Shown here: one piece after another, positions 33,141 through 46,359 of the stretch
Layout: every line of letters starts with the position of its first letter
How positions within the stretch are numbered: the first letter of the stretch is position 1
NCBI RefSeq assembly: GCF_000003815.2
Contig: NC_049985.1
Coordinates: forward strand, 7,440,066 to 7,504,065
Direction of reading: 5' to 3'
Length of the DNA: 64,000 bases
Source of the DNA: Branchiostoma floridae
Taxonomy: Eukaryota > Chordata > Leptocardii > Amphioxiformes > Branchiostomatidae
Notes under the pieces: generated by a model
What the model saw: only the letters and a program-made list of their open reading frames with translations
What the model was told of the DNA's origin: nothing
Databases searched by the model: none
Program-made: the position numbers and the translations under genes

Positions 33141-36100
33141 TAAACCAACTCTAAGCATATAATTATAAAGAAAATGAAATGAGTAACGCATTTGTCTACA
33201 GACATCATTCTACATAACAAACCTGGTTTATTTGGCAAAGGTATGTGTTCGTGGAACTCTAGTTTCTTGATAAGATAAAACATAAAACCACTGTGAAAAT
33301 GCTTGACGGAATGATGTGCCTTCTGTCAGCCTACCATTACTTGCTTCAACTGCTAACTACAAACCATCTTGAAAACACAATTTTCTCCCTAATGCAAAAT
33401 TAAGTCCCCTCGAGTTAACGCCATTTTCAGTAGCTGTGACCAGCATTCTAGTCAGGACTGGTACGTGGTTCGTGGTGGTGTGCATAGTCCAGTGATTCCC
33501 AGCCCTGCCTCTGCAACTAGAGAGTTTAAATTCCGGCTGTGTCACTAACCCGACCCCATGCTACTGGAAAGGGCTGCAGTCCTTGTCCTTGTCTTTGCAG
33601 GATGGGATGCTACTGTTCCTTGCGCTGGTTGAAAAGAGCTAGGGAATTTCCCCAGTACAATGTACCTGTCAAAACTGTTCGTAGCATCTGTCTTGCTAAC
33701 ACGGTTACTGCAACCTTTGCAATAGAGGCAAGGTGCATGTGGTCTTGTGGTTGTAGGGTCGTTGACTTAAAATTAAATACAGCATCTATAAGACTATAAA
33801 GCCCGAGGTCGCATGGTTGAGGAGAGCGACACCTAAAGCATGTAAAACTAAATAACCCATCATACTTATCAATAACTTCAAGAGTAGGGGTCTATCCTGT
33901 TATAAGCGGATCAAACTTTACACTACAGTCTGGTCTTACGTATATACACAGCTTTCACTTACCATACAAAACTGAAGGCAGTAATATGCCAAACAAACAT
34001 TTAACAAACTCAATAGCAATTCAGCTTGTATCTTACCTAATCATGCATCTAAAAAATGCAAGATTATTATGAATTAAAGTTTAAACACTGAAGCAGCTCT
34101 ACCTGTGTCGCTGCAGCCTCTGCATTCTGCTTACCCATGTAGTATGATTTATAGTCCATCTATATTCGTCACTTCATCAAGGACCATGTACAAAACCATA
34201 ATGTGATTACCTGAACAAAAGTACTTGACCAATCACAATGCACACAATGTCACACCATTATTTCAAACCCAGTGCAAGTTCTCATCTTGTCAGTTCAAAC
34301 ACGTAGCTTCAAATCTCGTCTGAATGGGATCATTATCGAGTTAAATAGATTTTCCAGCCAAAGAGTTTTGTTCACTCTGCAAGATCTCTAAATGGATTTT
34401 CACTTTCCCACAAAAACTCTCAAATTATAAGGAACAAATACCAGCCAACTTAGTTTTCTACTCACTTTAAGTTGTCATATAATTACTTGTGACATTTCTA
34501 ATGCAACACCTGAGCCACAGAATATATTACACAAAACTTACAGGTAGGAGATAACAAAACATGCATGGTACATTAATGGTTCTCATTCCTTCCATGTTCT
34601 ACATTACAATTCTGTGTCACAAAACCTGTTTTACATTAATGGTGGCTACATGACCGAATACAGCTTGCAATGATCCGTAAAAGTGACCTTCACTCTAATA
34701 TACCACAAAGTCAAACAAAAAACAAACCGTCACAGTAGCTTCATCTCTAAGCTCGGTTGTTAGGAGCTAATTTGCCTCTATTGTGTGTCACCGTGGTAGC
34801 TGTAAATAAACAATTCCTCAAATGCAAGGGTGGGTTGTTACTTGCTTTTGAACATAATTTAAGCTGAAAATGGCTGTGAGAACCTTGCGTATAGATAGAT
34901 TTGCTTAAGAATAAAAGAAAGCATTATGATAGAAGTGGTCAAGGTGTGAAATTTATACATATTGTACAGATGGTTTTGCTTTTTCAACGAACATTTTGCA
35001 TTCAATTTGGTACAGCTATACAAATTATATCAATGTTGTGACAAGTGAAAGGTTGTCTAAGTTAAAGCATGTAATTTTAAGTCAACATCCAGTCTAACAA
35101 TATCATGTCAGCACCATGCACAGCACGGGTGGGTTGAAGTGGTCATTATATAGAACATTTGCACAGTGACATGCCCGCTTCAGAAGAATGATATAGTACT
35201 GGGTAAACATGCTGGCTGTATGATTCATGGAGAGACGCCTTTCTCTTCCCATCCATCAATCTGTGTCAATACAAGATGTCTGCTACTGCTGACCTTTTTA
35301 TGAATTATAGCAACACTTTAAAAATGGTGAGAAAGCCTTCCAAAAGCAGATTAGGCCACAACAAATCTATTTGTTGCTTCTCAGATTTTTGCAGAGAAAA
35401 ATTGGACCAACAGGTCGAAAGAAAATAATAATGAATTATTTTAAAAGGTCTGGGGTGAAGATATATGGCTTATTAAAATAACAAAAAAAAATATCCTGAG
35501 GAGTTAAATGGCATGTTTTATACAATGATTCCCTTCCTTTGATTTGTTACTAATGTTCTAAAACAAATCTTTTATATAATCAAATAAAATTGGTGTGGCC
35601 TAATGGCTTCAATATCTAGTCACACAAATAAAGACAGCTTACATATGTTCTGCGTGCGCATTATATGTTTTGTTTTAGCCTAGATGCCATTAATGTTGGG
35701 GCTAATCTTCTCCACAGCCCACTTCCCAGAGAGACATGATATCAGACTTCAAGTATCATTTTCTGGAAAGTACTGGCAATTCTATCTGCATGCCAAAAAA
35801 TTCCACGAAATCGTCTTTTGGGAGGGACGTAGAACGGGGGTCCCGTGCTCGCGGAGGCACCTTGACCACGTTAATCTACCTGATTACTCAACACGTTGGG
35901 TACATACTGGCTGCAAATACACCCGATGTTATATTATACTATGAAGCAGATTTACTCCGACTACAGTTTTTTGTGTATTTGCATCTATAACACAAGATCC
36001 CTTCAATGGGTTGGTAGAAGTTTTCATCTGTTGGTAGTTATTGAAGTGCCGAAGAAACGTGGAAATTCTGGAGCCCCTTCCAGTGTTTTCAGGTACTGCA

Positions 36101-38689
36101 GCACTGCTGTCTAACAGTAACACGCCATTCTGGAAAGTAACAAGGTAAAAAGAATTTTTACCATGTTTCCATAGAAAGGTGGTTTTGCGACCACAAGACA
36201 AATGAGCCCTTTATGCTGGGATTGAATATGGGAAGAACGGAGACTAGTGATTATAAATAATAAGGATCACCTTCATTTGTGCTGGCTAGGGCTATGGCTT
36301 AAAGAATATTTCATGGGATTTTCATGACAATTTTGGCTTCTTGTTTTATGGAAGTAGTTGCAAATTACTTGACCCAAGGCCTCAAACAGCCTGTTTTTGT
36401 CCCAGATAAGTCACATTTCCATTTGTTGGAGATCCATCTGATTACCCCCATATGACCTATCTATAAGTCTTCATACCCAACATGCCTGACTATCTGTAAA
36501 TATTTGCAGTGGTTTTATGTCCACAACTCCTCAGTGAGCTCTTACTTCAAACCGGGGCTCAAAATTCATTCTTGGAAAAAGGTGCACTAGTGCACCTAAC
36601 CTACAAATTTATATATATTATCTAGTAGGTGCACAAAATTGGGTGCACAAGATATTTAGTAAAAAAGAGCTTGAAGTTAACTCAGAACTTGAAGTTGTAC
36701 CTGAAATTCTTCAGCTTGCAAATAAATGTGAAGAATATGCTACATTTACAATCTAGATGCATAACCTCAGTCAACAATTAGCTGCACATCTCCAATTTTG
36801 GGCGCACAAAAGTGCATGCCATGTATACAACCCAGTGTTTAAAGCCCTGTTGCAAACTCATCACACCGCTGATATATACCTTACATTGCATTACTGTACA
36901 TTACTGAAGTTGCTTCAAATTCAATTGCATTTGCCAAACTCATAATCATAGAGACAGCAAAGTCTTGCTTTACATTTTCCTATGAAAATTAAAAATTGAG
37001 TGCAGCTGCAAACTAATAAAATTGATTGATGGCAGCTTGTCAGCTCAATATAGGTCATGTGGCAAGAGTTTCTCAGGAGAATGGCCTGTAACTAGTGCAT
37101 TAGTTTATCCTTCCTTCACGGATGACTGATTCTGCTCCAAGCCAGACAAGGTTACGTACACTATATATAGCACTGGTCATAGGAATATTCCTACCATTTG
37201 GACGTCAGACAGGAATACAGATGTTATATGCAGTTTTAGCTTTTTTACCATCAATTTGACCTTACAAAAAAACAATAAGGTCGCAATATGATACATGTAT
37301 CAAGAACAGACCTTATAAAGGCTTTAATTCCTTTTACGAGGCAAATTGGCATAAATATGGCTGGAAGTTGAGCGTATCCTGGTATTTTTAACCTACGTCA
37401 TCAACTGATCTCATCTTCAAATGCCTTCAAATTTTCCTGTTTTGTGGTGGCCATTTTCAACTGCGAGTGACACTGCAAATACGACTTTGTTAGGTATCAC
37501 TAAAGACAATGTGTAAACTGCAGACTGAAACCAGTGAAAGAAGAGTTTAAATGCATTTAGTGATCTACAGTAAGCACTTGCAGCAGACAGCATCACAATA
37601 AAGAGGTGGCAGCTTTCACGTGCAGCTGACAAACAGAAACGAAAAAAAACATAAGTTTGCAAAGTAATGTTAACTTCATCTATTTTTGCAGGAACTTAAT
37701 TCTGTGGTAGAGGGGAACAGCATTGTTAAACTAGCATATTCTTTCATAAGAACTGTGTTCAAAGTAGCCAGTGATGGTTTGTTTAATTATAACAATAAAG
37801 GATTTATTTGGAGTCTATTACAAGTCACCAAGGGTTTGGGGACAATCGTTGTAAGAATTTTGAATTGTTTTGAATAAAAGAATATCTAAGCCACAGTTAT
37901 AAATTTTTCAAAGACTTAAATATGGACATTTGAATCTATTTTAATTACTTGGAATACTAATAAAGGAAACATTTTAATTGTGACTGTACAAAATATGTTC
38001 TATATTTTAATCATCTACATGATTCCATGTCATTCTTTTACGAATATTTGTAAATATTTGTAACCTTTGGAAGTTTGAAATTGTAGAATCAGTTTATTGC
38101 CCGCACAAAAGTAAGCCCCTATTGTCTTCCTTGGTACATTTTTAGATTTCACTGCTGGGCACTGGTGGGTGCTTTGTGGTGGGACATTGATACATGACAC
38201 CTAGGAGGTTATATATAAATCAATAAATCTTTATTTAGCCTTAACCTCCTTTATGACACCCAACCATACTTTGCAAGGATGCATGAATTGCTTTCTTCTC
38301 AGCCCACGGAAAAATATTACGAAATGTTACATGAAATCGTAGAAAATGGTAAACAATGGTAAAATGCTGTTACAATTATTTATAAACTTTAAGAAGTATC
38401 CTAATTCCACACCAAGGAAATATCTAGAAAGTTGAAAAAGGGTTCAAAATATTTCCAAAGTATCAAATCTCCCATAAATATAGATAATTACAAAGAATTT
38501 AAAACATTTGTAAATGATGACATTGACAACCTGCAGCTGTGTGGTGACTCAGAACAGACTCTATTCACAAAAATGTTCCTGCAATTCCAGAGCAACCTGC
38601 TAGGGGGCCCAAACGAACACCACGTATTCCCTATGTCACAAGCTATCTGCCATAAAAGAAAACAAGACCATAGCACATCCAGCTCAAAA

Positions 38690-38870
38690 GATACAAAACA
38701 TGGAATATGTGCTGCAGTACCAAGGTTACATACCAGGGGGCCCAAAATTGACATTGACCTTTGTCTTCCCAACACCTACCCAGATACCAAATATCATCAT
38801 ATTCCATCCAGAGGTTCTTGAGTCATACTGACTACAAAACTCCGGACACACAGACAGACAGACACACCTA
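38690..38870 (-). repeat. Dispersed repeat with CAGA microsatellite, copy 2
   Basis: TTGACCTTTGTCTTCCCAAC, ACCCAGATACCAAATATCAT and (ACAGACAG)n are the inverted counterpart of the 31895 copy. Confidence 0.55.
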
Positions 38871-40527
38871 AAACTATGTGTATCTCCATTTTCATGGAGA
38901 TAATTTTTTTCATGGAGATAATTATAACACTTCAAGCTGCAGCCCGTCCCCTGATCCAAGACGATGCGCTGATAGCAACGAAGCCTTAAGTGATTTAAGT
39001 CTGACCTGGTCAGTGTTTGAACCTACCATCTGTCGCATACAAATCAAGCACTCTCCCCTATTACACCTGTCTCAAGATAGATAGATAATGGTTTATTTGA
39101 TCAAAGACAAAATGTTGCAGCAAAGTGGATGAATTGTTGCCAGGACATTGCAGAATCATATCATAGAACACAGTATTCATCAGTTAGAATATAGTTGTAG
39201 CATATGACATTCTACATTGTTATATACAATATTTATATGCAAACTTATTTACATTATCTTTAAGCGCAGTTGTATGATATCAATTTGCTGGTATTGCTAA
39301 GAAGGTAGTAACTAGTGTACAAAAACACTAGCAAAGGTGGTGATAACTTTACAATTAAATACTACTTTTAAAATATTGAATGTTACTACAATTTGTAGTA
39401 ACATTCAATGTTATATTGTCAAAGTAAAAGCACGACTAATCTCCATGGTAGAAATTCACTAATTAATTGATTTGGCTGAAGATTATTTTTAAATATCTCA
39501 TTTATTTGCCCATCTTTAAAATAATGTACAATGTTCAACTCTACATCTACCACTTGTATATTGGGTATAATCTCTAATTCTCGACATACTCTGATACATC
39601 AAAACTAAAACTGCAAATCTAATAATGTAAATCAAATCATGTGAAAATCCATGCATATCTTGGCAACAGCGTGAAAACTTAATAAATGTATCTCAGACGC
39701 AATTTCTGGAATTGTAACAGATTTTCATTTCAGGCACGTCATTTCATATTGGACAGCCCACTCAATTACTGATACCCATTTCAGTCCACAGTGGCCACAG
39801 GCATGCAATTGGTGGCCACATATTTTCTCTGCGCGATGCATGCAAAACAGAGTGGTCGAGTGCTTTAGTTCACTCTCCAATGATCTGTTGTTATAGCTTA
39901 ACACTTATCTTCCACCTAAGTGATCAACTGGAATTTTTCACACTGTGTAAGTATCTAGGTTACTGAATGGAATGGCGAGTAAGCTGCCTGGTATAAAGGC
40001 AACTGCTGATAAAGATAATCCTCTATGGAGATGAACTATGACAATTGCACATTTGAAACCTTGGAAGTTATAAATCTTCTGCACGCTCAACACTTACATT
40101 GTGTGGTGGCTCTGAATTCCCAGTTAAAATAACTACCGACGGTATACTTTTATTTACATTAAAAGACAGAGCATGTTATACACATTGAGAATATTAATGA
40201 GTTCATAGTGACAGATCACAGTAAAAAAAAACATGGCAAGCATTTGACATTCACAGTATTCTGTTCTGCAAGCTTGATTGCAGATCTGATGGTAGCACCT
40301 GATGAATTTGCAACATGCAAATCAAAATAGACTGGAAATCTACAAGTATTTCAACATTATGAAATGTACAGTACTTGATCCAATGCCCATTGCTGTCAGA
40401 AATGCACTCTAATAAAAAAGCTGTGTGTGGGTGTTACATAGGCAGACAATTTATCTCTGCGTGATTATTCACATCACAGATGCACTCTTTCGATTTCCTC
40501 TTCAAATTAAAGGCTTCTTGAGTACTG

Positions 40528-40680
40528 TCAGGTAAGTCACAGTTGAAGACTGTGACCACATGTGACTTAGCACTAGCCTAGTAGTCAATCTGAATTTTAT
40601 GCTTGTCAGAGATCTGCTCCCCTGGGTAGGGGGGCAAATTGCCATTTGAACATGGGCCAGTGGCAACCCTTTTCCTACTG
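40528..40680. repeat. Dispersed repeat with GACTGTGACCACATGTGA core, copy 2
   Basis: GTCACAGTTGAAGACTGTGA, then TTTTATGCTTGTCAGAG and CTGCTCCCC as in the 17936 copy. It abuts the MITE at 40682. Confidence 0.6.
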
Positions 40681-40681
40681 T

Positions 40682-41060
40682 CAGGGTTTGAAATACACAT
40701 ACTTAACTTGCAATTTGCACATAATTTTTGAGATTTGCATGTAAAATTATTCTGAACTTGCAATCTTGCATGTTGAAAATACCTGGCCTATTGGAAAAAT
40801 ACTGAGGAATTAGACCCCCTACTCTTAGACAAAAAGACAAATGGACGTGTGTCTTTATCCTTCCTTGTTTTTGCCAGTAACTTTCTCCGGCAGCTTTACT
40901 ACTAATACTAGATGTAATCAAAATTCACCGATTCAAGCTAGCGATACTCGTCGCCATCGCTGCCTAGTTGTATTTTGCATGTAAATTTTTCAAATTGCAC
41001 GTAAAATTTTTGCCAACTTGCAATTTTGCATGTAGCAAAAAAAAAGTATTTCGATCCCTG
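40682..41060. mobile_element. MITE with CAGGGTTTGAAATAC ends, 6-bp target duplication
   Basis: Ends CAGGGTTTGAAATAC and the complement of CAGGGATCGAAATAC; 379 bp. TACTGT flanks both sides (40676-40681, 41061-41066). The interior is a series of ACTTGCAATTTTGCATGT-like blocks. Termini match the 29752 element, so the two belong to one family group. Confidence 0.78.
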
Positions 41061-41204
41061 TACTGTTGAAGCAGATTTTCAGATTTGGCTGGATTTTGAC
41101 TTGTTTTTGCTGGGCTTTCTATTTTATCCAGTTTTCATAAAATATTCATGTCCACAAGCCCCACAAAAATCAGCCCAAGTACATGTCAAAACCATCCAGA
41201 GCCA

Positions 41205-41224
41205 AACCTCTGCTTGGAGAGTAC
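41205..41224. mobile_element. Solo end of the CTCCAAGCAGAGG MITE family
   Basis: ACCTCTGCTTGGAGAGTA matches the right terminus of the 57269-57354 element. No partner end is visible nearby. Confidence 0.4.
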
Positions 41225-43884
41225 CTTCTTCCATGCAATGCAACTGTTGATTCTTATTATTGACTGACTTGGCTTAAACATACATACATTAACCTGAAAG
41301 GTCGGATACAGGTGATGTGCAATGTAATTTATTGTCTGATTATGTACAATCACTGATGGGGAGGAATGTGACACTGGGGTATTTTAATTTAACAGTATAT
41401 GACATCAATGCTCATTTAGCTGTCTGTTCACATCTCCAGGTAGAAATGATTCTACTGCCAATGAAAGGCAACAACTCTTATTCATTATTGTGAATTCCCA
41501 CTAATGGTAATATATAGAACAAAATGGTTTTGCTGGCTTGAAAGTTCATCTGTGTTGTCAGAGATGGAGGAGGTCATAAAAATGTCCTACAAAATATGAT
41601 CCACTGCTCACCGAGGCATGTCTTTTATCGGCATGAAGTGCCTTCATAGAGATCCTGAAGTGGCACATTGCTCAAATCCCAAGTCCCATTTCGCTATTGA
41701 GTTGGAAATAACAGTTTAATGCTGCTTCAAAGATGGTGATTGAATAATCTTGGGTGCACATGGTTTATCTCAAGTAGGGACTACCACCGGACAATTATGC
41801 GCGGTCAGAATTGGTGTGAGTATGCAACACAATGACTTTTGGACTTATCTAACGTGATCTGCATCAAGTTATTTTGATCTGTGGTAGCTTTGAGGCAGGG
41901 GTCAGGATAGGAAATTGAAAGTGTTACCAGGGTCCAAAGCTTAGACCATCATCATACACATGAGCGCACCACTGTAGTGTAAATATTTATGCGCAAAGCA
42001 GAGATCTCATAGTTGGTGACAAAAAGGGGGTGATTTTTACGTTCTCAAATGGTAAGCAAATTGTTCATTTTAAGTCAGAAAAAAAAGCATTTATTATTTA
42101 CTTAATCTTAAAGTATGAGACAAAAAATGCACATGTACAATAATGTATTATCAATACTATGTATGATCATTTATCGGGTCATTGTGAAATAAATAACCAT
42201 GAAAGTTTCAGGATTTACAGTATAGTGCAATTGTATGACAAGTATTTCATCTATAACACTAACAGTCAATAGCAATTTAATGCACAAAGAGACAGCAAAA
42301 TTGTATATCTCCTTATCATTACCCAGTCAAGAGGTGGGCCATAGGCTTTGTAGGTTGTAGGTCATGTGAAATACTGACCCCATTTGTAGCATTTCAATAG
42401 GTGTTTGACTTTGAATGTTTGAATGAATGTCCTTCTCAATCATTGTCCTTTGGTTACCTATCCTTACCTCACTAACCATAAATGATAAAGGTATTGCTGT
42501 CAACTATTCCAATATTTGTCTTTCTTAACAAAGTTTGGGTTACTTTTGGGCAACCTTAAGGCCATTGACCTCAGGAATTTTACCATGCTTCAGGTGCAAA
42601 CAGCTGGGTGCAAAGTAGTTGTTCAAACAAGTTTCTTTGGTAACTTTTACTTAAGCCAACGGCACCCTTAAGGCCATTGACCTTAGGGATTTTACCCTGC
42701 TTGAGGTGCAAAGTTTCTTTATAACTAATAAATCACAATTGAACTATTCCAGATACAGTATATATGTTAACTCTATGTCTGTTATCTATGTGTTTTCACC
42801 TGCCAAGGACAGCTGAAGCTGTGTATACAGGTGTGTATATTATTAAGAGTCATGGCAGGTGCAGTGACCACACCCATCTAAGCCATGCCACACCCACATA
42901 CCTCCTAAGGTATTTATTGTAAGATACAAGCATTATCAAAGATACAAGCATCTATCATTAGATATTGTCTGCATACTTTAGAAATAGCTTGTTTGGATCA
43001 AGGAGGTTATAATGATCTCATTGTTTAGACAAAGTATTAGCCACTCTAGATCCTTAAGGCTATAGTCCCACTCCAGTCTCCTACTACTAGTACTAGGGAT
43101 TATATTGGGAATAAGCCAAATACTACCACTAAAATCTGTTAAGATGAGCTGCTTTACTTTTTACTATTTTTACTTTATTGTACGTATTCTGGCAAGGGAT
43201 CCTTGGAAATGAGCCAACAACCTGCAACAACATTTTGAGATTGCATTTTTGAACAACATATGATTTACAATGTATAATTCATCAGTAGATATATATAAGG
43301 ACACTCTGATAAGGACACAAGTGGCTCCAATCAGGCTTTAGCCAGACATGCGTGAACGCGTCATCTGGACGCACTTTTCTTAGAATAACAAGAAATTTGA
43401 TGCCCCTGGACGCCCTTGCACTAGGAGAAAATTGTCTGACAAGCATGAAATTCTGAGTGACCAGGGATGCTACCAGGTCATCTGTGGTCACAGTCTTCTA
43501 CTGTGACCTCTGGAACAGTATTTTTGCCTCTTGGGATACCTAAGAATGCACTTTTTAAACTTAAAATCATCAAAAACTCTGCACCATGGAAGGTGGATGC
43601 CCCCAGACCCCCCTACAATAGTCACTTACTGCGACTCACCAATAAGTTTGGACTCCCTATTTTAAAATCCTAGCTAAAAGCAGAGCCATACAAATGTAGT
43701 ATGAACCAGACAATAGCATGCAACTCATCTATAACACATAAAATACGGTACATCTTGAAATATTTGAGATAGTATTATGCTTGCAGTTTTTGGAGTGACA
43801 TCACATTGCGAATGACAGTTATTATCTGTCAGTAAATTAATGCACATTGTGTGCCAACTCCTACTTTGAACACAGGTAATGTCC

Positions 43885-44056
43885 CCCTTTACCAGCGGGA
43901 AAATGGTGGTTTTGAGTTCGCGGCAATGCCATAAACCGTAGTGACATACTAGTACTGTAATAGAAAAAATGTTTGTAATGGTCTTAAGTTCGCAGTGAAA
44001 CGGCCACAGCAGAAACCGGGAACATAAAACCACCGCGAACATTTCTGCATTTACAA
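43885..44056 (-). mobile_element. Palindromic MITE, CGCGGTGGTTTTAA family, copy 4
   Basis: Inverted orientation: right end AACATTTCTGCATTTACA, interior AAAACCACCGCGAAC, CTTAAGTTCGCAGTG and TTTTGAGTTCGCGGCA. A diverged copy. Confidence 0.6.
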
Positions 44057-44689
44057 CTTATCTCTGATTTTCTACCATGAAATTAAGTCCCCTCCAATGG
44101 AAAAGAATCTATTCCATGATAGAAATGTAAACTTTGTTTTGAACACTAAGCAAAATGAAGTACCACAATGATCATATTTCCTGCTAATCCTTCAGCCCTT
44201 CATCAAGATAAATAACCCAACAAAGCCCGGACCTTATATGGATAGATCATCGTGCCTCCAGAAGTGGGTCAAAGGCGCCTGGAAATTTGTGTCATCCCAA
44301 GTCTCTTGTCAGTATAAAGGTCACCACTATGGTAGTCATTCATATTGAAAAAAGGATTGAGGAAATAGAAGTCTACTTGAAACATTCTGTCAACGTGAGA
44401 TGAATAGCTATCAAAGGTCATTCAGTCATGCCTGGCTTAGATCAGAGGGAAAGGACAATCTGCTAGTAGTAGTAGTACAGCGCCAGTATGGACAAGGATC
44501 GCTATAAGGGAACGACTCTTGGGCACACGATGCAACTATATCGAGGAGCTTTATTCCAACATGGCGATACAGTAGGAGTCGGTGGTCGGACTGACTATAG
44601 GACTGAACCAACATAACATAGGGGTGTTATTCTAACTAAATACAACATAAACCAACATGGGTGGCGCAGGTAGACTTAAAATGGACTCT

Positions 44690-44880
44690 AATCTTCTTTT
44701 TCCAACCATTCAATTGTACACCCCATTTGCCAGCGTATTTCGTTCAATCATCCGGATGGTGCAACAAAGCGAAGTTACGCAGCTAGACCACACCACCACA
44801 AGATTTGTTGGAACCGTGAAATTAACAGAAGAGTGCAGTTATCTGTTGTGCAATTAACTCGCTTCTAGTTTTACTGTATT
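44690..44880. mobile_element. Old DNA-transposon copy, GTGCAATTA type, second copy
   Basis: Diverged version of 20915-21115: TTTGCCAGCGTATTTCGTTC, GGTGCAACAAAGCGAAGTTA and GTTGTGCAATTAACTCGCTT followed by TTTACTGTA. Confidence 0.55.
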
Positions 44881-44935
44881 GTCAAATGAGATATCAAAAG
44901 CAGAAGTTCCCCTGCACTACATTAGAAAGTGGCTA

Positions 44936-45110
44936 GGGGCACATACAAAGCTGACCTTCGTTTTCCTAAACACTACCCATGCCAAATATCATTAGGCATC
45001 ATCATCCATCCTCACCTTCTCAAGTTATACTATCGTCAAACACACATAAACACACGAACACAGACTAATGGCACCAAAATATAACCTTTGCAAAGATAAT
45101 AAAACTCGAG
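44936..45110 (-). repeat. Dispersed repeat, copy 3
   Basis: AAGCTGACCTTCGTTTTCCT, CCATGCCAAATATCATTAGG, a CACACATAAACACACG stretch and AAAATATAACCTTTGCAAAG mirror the 31895 copy. Confidence 0.55.
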
Positions 45111-45731
45111 GACCTGGTTCGAAAAGTTATAATAAAAGAGAGTGCTGTCTGGATATCAATGATCTATAAAACCATGGTAACTAGAATCTTACTTGATTCT
45201 AAGTATTTCTCAATTCCCCACCTTTCTCTTTGAAGATTGACTCCAAGAAACTGTTAATGTTAGCAAAAAGGGAGGTCGATGTTGTAGCAATTTAACTAGG
45301 GTTCTCCACTTTTATTTATGTTGACATTGCACTTAATCAAATTAGGCTTCGAGTGTTTCTGTTAAGTCATTCCCGTTGGTTAACCCCCTAAATCTAATTG
45401 AATTAGTGCAAATGTTGACGCCAAGTGCTCCCTGCTTCCATGTACATAAAAACATTGTAGGGTCACTAGAGTATGATTGTGTACTTTAATTACGTTACGG
45501 TTGGACGAATAAGATAACAATCATGACAACAAGACATCTCTTCTCTCTACGTGCCCTGGCTGACGCGAAGACATCGCTGTTTCCTGTGATCATTTACATT
45601 GAATTGCTAATCCTATAATCCAATCAAACAGGGATTATAATCTAGCTGTCGCACAATGCGTAACAATATTGAAACCATGCAAATGTAAACAAAGGAATAG
45701 TTGGAGATCCGTATGAAAGGTTGCTACCTAC

Positions 45732-46250
45732 CGGGGTTGCAGAGCTTTGCTCGCGGTTTCTCGGGCGCGATCGGCCGACGGTGTTTACACGCCGAGTAAC
45801 GATGGTACTTCAGGGTGGCTTTCCAGACTTCAGCTGATGTGATATGATAGATGTCAAGGACTTTATGATATTGTCATTACGACGGTCACGCTAGTCACGT
45901 TAACAACAGCAGTTGGCTGAAATTATAGGTTTAAGCACCGAGCGTCAAGGATCCTCAGTCGGCCACCGACACGGTCTACAGCCCGCCCACTCGACACGAC
46001 AGAGCCCCGGCTGTACAGAAAGGTGGGAACGGAAGAAATCGCCTTCCCCTGCGGTGAGATGGAGAAGTAACGACTGTCAGCCCCTGCAACTGTCTTCACC
46101 AAAGAGGTCACCGTTTGCCCTCGAAGCGCTGAGAAGTTTATTTTAGTTCGAAGAAATGCGCGACTACCTGCAGGAGTCCACCGCCATCTTCGTTTGGAGC
46201 GCCAACTCTCGTGAGGTGACGCACAGCGCGAGACTTGGGGGTAGTACGTT
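45732..46250 (-). promoter_or_regulatory. WDR17: CpG-rich probable promoter and non-coding first exon of WDR17
   Basis: A locally CpG-rich block in an AT-rich background. On the minus strand a good donor AACCCCG|GTAGGT ends at 45732, upstream of the first coding exon whose acceptor is near 28843. A non-coding first exon with a 17-kb intron would explain why coding exon 1 begins right after an acceptor. The transcription start is not visible. An unrelated gene on either strand is the alternative. Confidence 0.4.
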
Positions 46251-46359
46251 GATTCAAGTATTCAAGTTGAGTGGGTATAGCTGCTCCAAAACAGTGGCGT
46301 TTCTCTCCAAAAACAGTAACAGTAAATCTTATAGCGTGTACAAGCCCAGTTTTCAATAG

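Larger units (their letters stand above)
28843..45731 (-). other. WDR17: Long 5' intron of WDR17 (inferred)
   Basis: If the donor-like site at 45731 belongs to WDR17, this is one 17-kb intron. No coding exon is recognised. It holds several MITEs (29752, 30398, 31159, 40682, 43885), a 247-bp repeat array (32269-33140), three copies of a GTGTGTCTGTCTG-associated repeat and single transposon ends. Stretches 33140-38680 and 41070-43280 show nothing I can name. Confidence 0.5.

Noticed and set aside
38432-38821. 129-residue plus-strand frame
   Set aside because: Its second half is the dispersed repeat at 38690; no known domain.
46156-46359. 67-residue plus-strand frame in the CpG-rich block
   Set aside because: No homology or splice support; overlaps the inferred WDR17 promoter.
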